Made by a program: the position numbers and the translations under genes. A model generated the notes under the pieces. It was not told where the DNA came from. It was given only the letters and a program-made list of their open reading frames with translations, and searched no databases. Positions 59,984 through 64,000 of a stretch of DNA of 64,000 nt are shown in pieces (within the stretch, counting starts at the first letter, position 1; every line of letters starts with the position of its first letter). The DNA is from Chitinophagales bacterium (GTDB lineage: Bacteria > Bacteroidota > Bacteroidia > Chitinophagales > Chitinophagaceae): contig JACJXQ010000008.1 of NCBI GenBank assembly GCA_020636495.1, positions 2,480,001 through 2,544,000 of the forward strand, in the 5' to 3' direction.

Positions 59984-61960
59984 TTGGGAAAACATCTGCA
60001 TAAAACATCAGCCGCCGGACTCTTAGTAGCTCTGGGTATTATATACGGCGACATCGGGACCTCTCCCCTATATGTACTGAACGCCATTTGCAACGGTAAG
60101 CAGATCACAGAAATGTTGATATTGGGAGGGCTGTCCTGCGTAATATGGACTCTGACCCTGCAAACAACTGTAAAATATGTGCTGCTGACATTACAGGCAG
60201 ACAACAAAGGGGAAGGAGGTACATTCGCTTTGTTTGCTCAGGTGAGGCGGCATGGCAAGTGGGCGGTATTCCCGGCTATGATTGGTGGAGCAACGTTGCT
60301 GGCCGATGGCATGATAACACCACCTATCTCTGTCACATCAGCAATAGAAGGTTTGCAGGCTATTCCGGGCATCGGCACGGTTACCACTCAAACCATCATG
60401 ACCATTGTTATTATCATTCTTTCGGGGCTTTTCTTTTTTCAGCAGTTTGGCACAGCTTACCTAGGTAAATACTTCGGACCGGTTATGCTTACCTGGTTTC
60501 TTATGCTGGCCATTCTTGGCTTAACCAATATCAGCGAATACTGGTATGTGCTCAAGGCTTTCAACCCCTACTATGCAGTTCAGTTGCTTACGGCTTACCC
60601 TAAGGGATTCTGGATACTCGGTGCGGTATTCCTCTGCACTACGGGAGCCGAAGCTTTATACTCTGACCTGGGCCATTGTGGCAAAAGCAATATTCGCATA
60701 TCGTGGATATTCGTAAAGACAGCTTTGATAGCCAACTACCTGGGTCAGGGCGCATGGCTGCTGAAAAATCACAACGGTGTTGTCTGGTCTTCTGCAAATG
60801 CCAACCCATTTTTCGACCTGATGCCTGATTCATTTGTCATCATAGGTATCATCATCGCAACACTGGCGGCGATCATCGCCAGCCAGGCTATGATATCCGG
60901 CTCATTCACGCTGATAAGCGAAGCGGTTAAACTGAACGTTTGGCCCAAAATGAAGATCAGCTACCCTTCTATTGAGCGTGGCCAATGCTTCATTCCGGGT
61001 ATCAACCTGTTACTGTTCACAGGTTGCATTACGATTGTACTGTCTTTCCAGAAATCATCGCACATGGAAGCTGCATATGGCCTGGCCATCGCCATATGTA
61101 TGACCATGACCTCAATACTGTTCTCCTACTACCTGTTTGTAAAGCGTGTAGCCATGATATGGATAGTGGCCTACCTGGCTGTATTCCTCACCATCGAGAC
61201 CTCGTTCCTGATAGCCAACCTGGAGAAATTTCCGCATGGTGGTTATTTCGCTTTATTGATAGGCGGTATTTTGTTCACTGTCATGTTTGCCTGGTTCAAG
61301 GCACGCAAGATCAAGAACAGGTATGTTGAGTTCGTGCGCCTGGACCAATACGTACCTGACCTGCAAGACCTGAGCAACGACAAAACAGTATTAAAATATT
61401 CTACCCACCTTGTTTATCTCACCAGCGCCAATAATCCTTATGAGATAGAACACAAAGTAATGTACTCTATCCTGCAGCGCAAACCCAAACGTGCCGATAT
61501 ATACTGGTTTGTTCACGTAGATGTATTAGACGATCCCTACACTATGGAATATGTGGTGCAGACGATAGTACCTAACGAGATCATCCGTGTTGAGTTCAGG
61601 TTGGGTTTCAGGGTCGACCATAAAATACACCTGATGTTCAGAAAGGTAGTAGAAGAAATGGTGGCCAACAAAGAGATCAATGTGATAAACCGATACGAAT
61701 CGCTGAACAAAAGCAATCTTATGGGCGACTTCAGGTTCATTGTTATTGAAAAGTTCCTGTCGCGCGACAATGAGTTACCACTATGGGAAAGACTGGTCAT
61801 GAAAGCCTACTTCATACTGAAAAAGCTGAGTCTTTCCGAAGAACGTGCATTCGGCCTCGACCAATCAGATGTAACCATCGAAAAATATCCCATCATCGTT
61901 TCCCCGGTCACTGATATTCAGTTGAAACGACTGGAAGACGAGGATATCCTTTATAAATAA
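59984..61960 (+). CDS. kup: Low-affinity potassium transporter Kup
   Basis: A 658-residue K+ uptake protein. About twelve helices (1-420) begin with the hallmark AALGIIYGDIGTSPLYV-like LVALGIIYGDIGTSPLYVLN near residue 16 and NKGEGGTFALFAQVR near 75, with GGATLLADGMITPP near 101. A cytoplasmic C-terminal domain (about 450-658) follows. It starts with TTG at 59984; no ATG fits the conserved N-terminus. It is convergent with the beta-CASP gene at six bases. Confidence 0.95.
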   Translation: MGKHLHKTSAAGLLVALGIIYGDIGTSPLYVLNAICNGKQITEMLILGGLSCVIWTLTLQTTVKYVLLTLQADNKGEGGTFALFAQVRRHGKWAVFPAMIGGATLLADGMITPPISVTSAIEGLQAIPGIGTVTTQTIMTIVIIILSGLFFFQQFGTAYLGKYFGPVMLTWFLMLAILGLTNISEYWYVLKAFNPYYAVQLLTAYPKGFWILGAVFLCTTGAEALYSDLGHCGKSNIRISWIFVKTALIANYLGQGAWLLKNHNGVVWSSANANPFFDLMPDSFVIIGIIIATLAAIIASQAMISGSFTLISEAVKLNVWPKMKISYPSIERGQCFIPGINLLLFTGCITIVLSFQKSSHMEAAYGLAIAICMTMTSILFSYYLFVKRVAMIWIVAYLAVFLTIETSFLIANLEKFPHGGYFALLIGGILFTVMFAWFKARKIKNRYVEFVRLDQYVPDLQDLSNDKTVLKYSTHLVYLTSANNPYEIEHKVMYSILQRKPKRADIYWFVHVDVLDDPYTMEYVVQTIVPNEIIRVEFRLGFRVDHKIHLMFRKVVEEMVANKEINVINRYESLNKSNLMGDFRFIVIEKFLSRDNELPLWERLVMKAYFILKKLSLSEERAFGLDQSDVTIEKYPIIVSPVTDIQLKRLEDEDILYK

Positions 61961-61965
61961 CCCTA

Positions 61966-63375
61966 TCAGATACCCAGGCCAATCTCCTGGTGTAGTGCAG
62001 GTATCTCTACATCAAGAAAGCCCTTTCTTACCAGGCGGTCCCTGAAACGTATCTGCACATCATATTCTCCATGTACAAGAAATACTTTCTTCACATCCTC
62101 TTTGTGCTGGCAAGACAGCCATTGCGACAGATCTTCATAATCAGCATGCGCACTCATTGAATCTATTATAGCTATCTGCGCCCTTACATTATACTGTGTA
62201 CCAAATATACCAACACTCTCCGGACGTTTTTTTAATTTGCCACCCAGCGAATTAGGTTCACAATAACCCACCATCAGTATAGTATTGTCAGCGTTGCCGA
62301 TATTATTGGCTATATGATGTTTCACCCTTCCTGCTTCTGCCATACCCGAAGCTGATATGATCACACACGGACCATCCAGCGTATTCAGTCGCTTAGAGGC
62401 ATCCACATCCTTTACAAATTCAAGTCCCTTGAACATAAACACATCATTATCCTTCTTCAGCACATCCTGCACATGCTTATTGAAACACTCAGGGTGATGC
62501 TTGATAACGTTCGTTATTTTGGTAGACAATGGACTGTCAACATAATAGGTCAGATTAGGCAACCTGCCTTCCAGTTCCAGCAGGTTGAGCATGTACAGTA
62601 ATTCCTGCGTACGGCCTAAGCTAAATGCCGGAATGATAAGTTTCCCTTTCTTTTCAAGGCAGGTTTGTTCTATATAATGCAACAGGTCATCAACTGCAGG
62701 TGCCACAAGGTCGTGTAGCTTGTCGCCATAGGTAGACTCAACAATTATATAGTCCGCCTGCGGAAAATCTTCCGGTGAACGAAGCAACATGTCACTATAC
62801 CTACCTACATCACCACTAAACGTCAAGCGTATTTCTTTTCCATTCTCAATTATTTTCAGGTTCACAGCGGCACTACCCAGTATATGCCCGCAATCCGTAT
62901 ACAACAACTCAACGCTATCATCTATTTGAAAACGGTGGTTGTAACGCACCGTTTCTATATATGGAAGCACATTATACACGTCAGCTTCGGTATACAGTGG
63001 TTCCACATGTTCACGGCCCTGTGCGTCGCGTTGCTTATTAATGTGTATTGTATCCGATAATTGTATATAGGCGGAGTCTATCAGCAACAACTCAAGCAGC
63101 TCCCTGGTTGCAGGTGTACAGAATATCCTCCCGCTGAAACCATCCTTCACCAGTTTGGGCAGCAACCCTATATGGTCTATATGCGCATGAGAAAGAATAA
63201 CAAAGTCTACTTCCGACGGCTCAAAACCCCACTCTGCATTCAGAGTAAGCGTTTCTTTGCCCATACCCTGGAACATACCACAGTCCAGCAAAAACTTCTT
63301 TTTAGGATTATTAAGATGTACCAGGTGTTTAGACCCCGTAACAGTGCGCGCAGCGCCGTGAAAGGAAATTTTCAT
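61966..63375 (-). CDS. Beta-CASP metallo-beta-lactamase ribonuclease-like protein
   Basis: A 469-residue protein. Motif HAHIDH with H63, H65, D67, H68 follows the metallo-beta-lactamase fold (TVTGSKHLV near residue 12, LLDCGMFQG near 29). Later motifs DCGHILGSAAV near 165, SGDVGRY near 190 and the beta-CASP region (SLGRTQELLYML near 245, SASGMAEAGRVKHH near 340, YNVRAQIAIIDSMSAHADYEDL near 394) are as in RNA-cleaving CPSF-like enzymes. It is cytoplasmic. The Bacteroidota substrate is not known. Confidence 0.9.
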   Translation of the reverse strand: MKISFHGAARTVTGSKHLVHLNNPKKKFLLDCGMFQGMGKETLTLNAEWGFEPSEVDFVILSHAHIDHIGLLPKLVKDGFSGRIFCTPATRELLELLLIDSAYIQLSDTIHINKQRDAQGREHVEPLYTEADVYNVLPYIETVRYNHRFQIDDSVELLYTDCGHILGSAAVNLKIIENGKEIRLTFSGDVGRYSDMLLRSPEDFPQADYIIVESTYGDKLHDLVAPAVDDLLHYIEQTCLEKKGKLIIPAFSLGRTQELLYMLNLLELEGRLPNLTYYVDSPLSTKITNVIKHHPECFNKHVQDVLKKDNDVFMFKGLEFVKDVDASKRLNTLDGPCVIISASGMAEAGRVKHHIANNIGNADNTILMVGYCEPNSLGGKLKKRPESVGIFGTQYNVRAQIAIIDSMSAHADYEDLSQWLSCQHKEDVKKVFLVHGEYDVQIRFRDRLVRKGFLDVEIPALHQEIGLGI

Positions 63376-63428
63376 TCAAAAGATTTAAGACATCAACAAG
63401 ATACGAACTAATAGTACATAAATGAAAA

Positions 63429-63455
63429 CGGCCCCGTTTATTGTCAACGGGGCCG
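63429..63455 (-). terminator. Terminator of the PpiC-type isomerase gene
   Basis: CGGCCCCGTT/AACGGGGCCG stem (63429-63438, 63446-63455; loop seven bases), followed on the minus strand by UUUU-containing sequence. Confidence 0.85.
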
Positions 63456-63479
63456 AAAGCATATTTAATACAACTATTA

Positions 63480-64000
63480 TTATTTCACCATATCGTCAAA
63501 TACTTTTTCATTGACAGTCATAGGGTATTTTTTGCGTAGTTGTTCATTCCATGTTTTCTCCAGGTAATCCTGGTATTCAGCTATTACATACCCCCTGGCC
63601 TCGTCCAGTGTTTTAGGGTTAGGACCGTCAAACACTTCTTTCGCCATTACTACAGTGTAAGTACCATCTGCATTCTTTTTGGCATCGGTTGGTTTACCAG
63701 CCTTAATATCAGCTTTAGGGAATGTCTCAAACTTGCTGAACTCATAATAACCCTTCTGGATATTAACAGAACCCGGCGCTTTATCTGTATTCAGCTTTTT
63801 GATGATCTCTTCGTCAGTCGTTCCTTTCTTAGACATCATTTTTACACCTTCTTTCATAGCCGCTTCTGTTTTAAAGTTGTATACAGAACCCCTGAAACCG
63901 GCCTGCCATGTATAGTTATTCTTCTTCTTTTCGTAGAATTCTTTCAGACCTGCGGTATCTTTCGATGCTTTGCCCCATACATTGCGGTCCATCAGCTCAA
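63480..64000 (-). CDS. Peptidylprolyl isomerase-type periplasmic protein (5' end outside window)
   Basis: The last 173 codons of a longer gene, ending at 63480. No start is inside the window: the frame continues through residues ..ELMDRNVWGKASKDT.. at the edge. It shows repeated helical segments LKEFYEKKKNNYTW and TLDEARGYVIAEYQDYLEKTW and a C-terminal MTVNEKVFDDMVK. This resembles the end of SurA/PpiC-type chaperones of Bacteroidota, in which parvulin domains precede such a helix. No parvulin motif is visible here, so the assignment is moderate. Confidence 0.6.
   Translation of the reverse strand, partial: ELMDRNVWGKASKDTAGLKEFYEKKKNNYTWQAGFRGSVYNFKTEAAMKEGVKMMSKKGTTDEEIIKKLNTDKAPGSVNIQKGYYEFSKFETFPKADIKAGKPTDAKKNADGTYTVVMAKEVFDGPNPKTLDEARGYVIAEYQDYLEKTWNEQLRKKYPMTVNEKVFDDMVK

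Overview
The window looks like a chromosomal segment of a Bacteroidota bacterium, most likely of the Chitinophagaceae/Chitinophagales type. The reasons are: start sites without Shine-Dalgarno sequences, promoters of the Bacteroidota form (TTG about 20 bases before TANNTTTG), three proteins with C-terminal type IX secretion (T9SS) sorting domains, a TonB-dependent receptor, DUF3817, DUF4465 and DUF1573 proteins, and GTG/TTG starts. I see no rRNA, tRNA, CRISPR array, prophage or transposase-bearing insertion sequence.

Layout. 1-5.3 kb: the start of a family 2 glycosyltransferase, an acyl-CoA dehydrogenase, a Met/Asn-rich PhaE/phasin-like protein with a clear promoter and terminator, and prmC. 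5.3-13.3 kb is the accessory-looking part: ribD, a DMT transporter, a YigZ protein and queG are interspersed with unknown genes, a DUF559 nuclease bracketed by near-perfect inverted repeats, at least two families of palindromic intergenic repeats, and a duplicated 5' end of ribD. 13.4-17.5 kb: gapA, pgk and a NodU/CmcH-type carbamoyltransferase, then a decayed MATE-transporter fragment. 17.9-36.8 kb: mostly housekeeping genes (a LolCDE-like ABC transporter, acyl-CoA ligase, MarC, pepT, DUF1573, a UbiA prenyltransferase, dapB, an S9 peptidase, kdsA, sdaA, sppA, folK). 37.5-42.9 kb: a vitamin B12 acquisition operon on the minus strand, made of promoter, cobalamin riboswitch, two T9SS-sorted surface proteins (one DUF4465), a BtuG-like propeller lipoprotein and a BtuB-like TonB-dependent receptor. 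42.9-64 kb: rlmB, a CWC zinc-ribbon-like protein, an aspartyl protease, YebC, a di-haem peroxidase with an outer-membrane protein, kptA-RDD-M48, DUF3817, rsmG with a glycosyltransferase, tgt, an LptF/G permease, an orphan CHASE3 membrane protein with a strong Shine-Dalgarno, a large T9SS protein, dusB, kup, a beta-CASP nuclease and the end of a PpiC-type isomerase.

The best candidates for something under-described are: the DUF559 cassette and its hairpin-plus-tail repeats; the double-hairpin repeats whose stems differ in sequence but stay paired; the riboswitch-controlled B12 locus that uses T9SS-sorted proteins; and the frequent placement of the -7 promoter box only 4-10 bases before the start codon, which suggests leaderless mRNAs. 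Function names are recognised from sequence motifs by eye; no database search was run.
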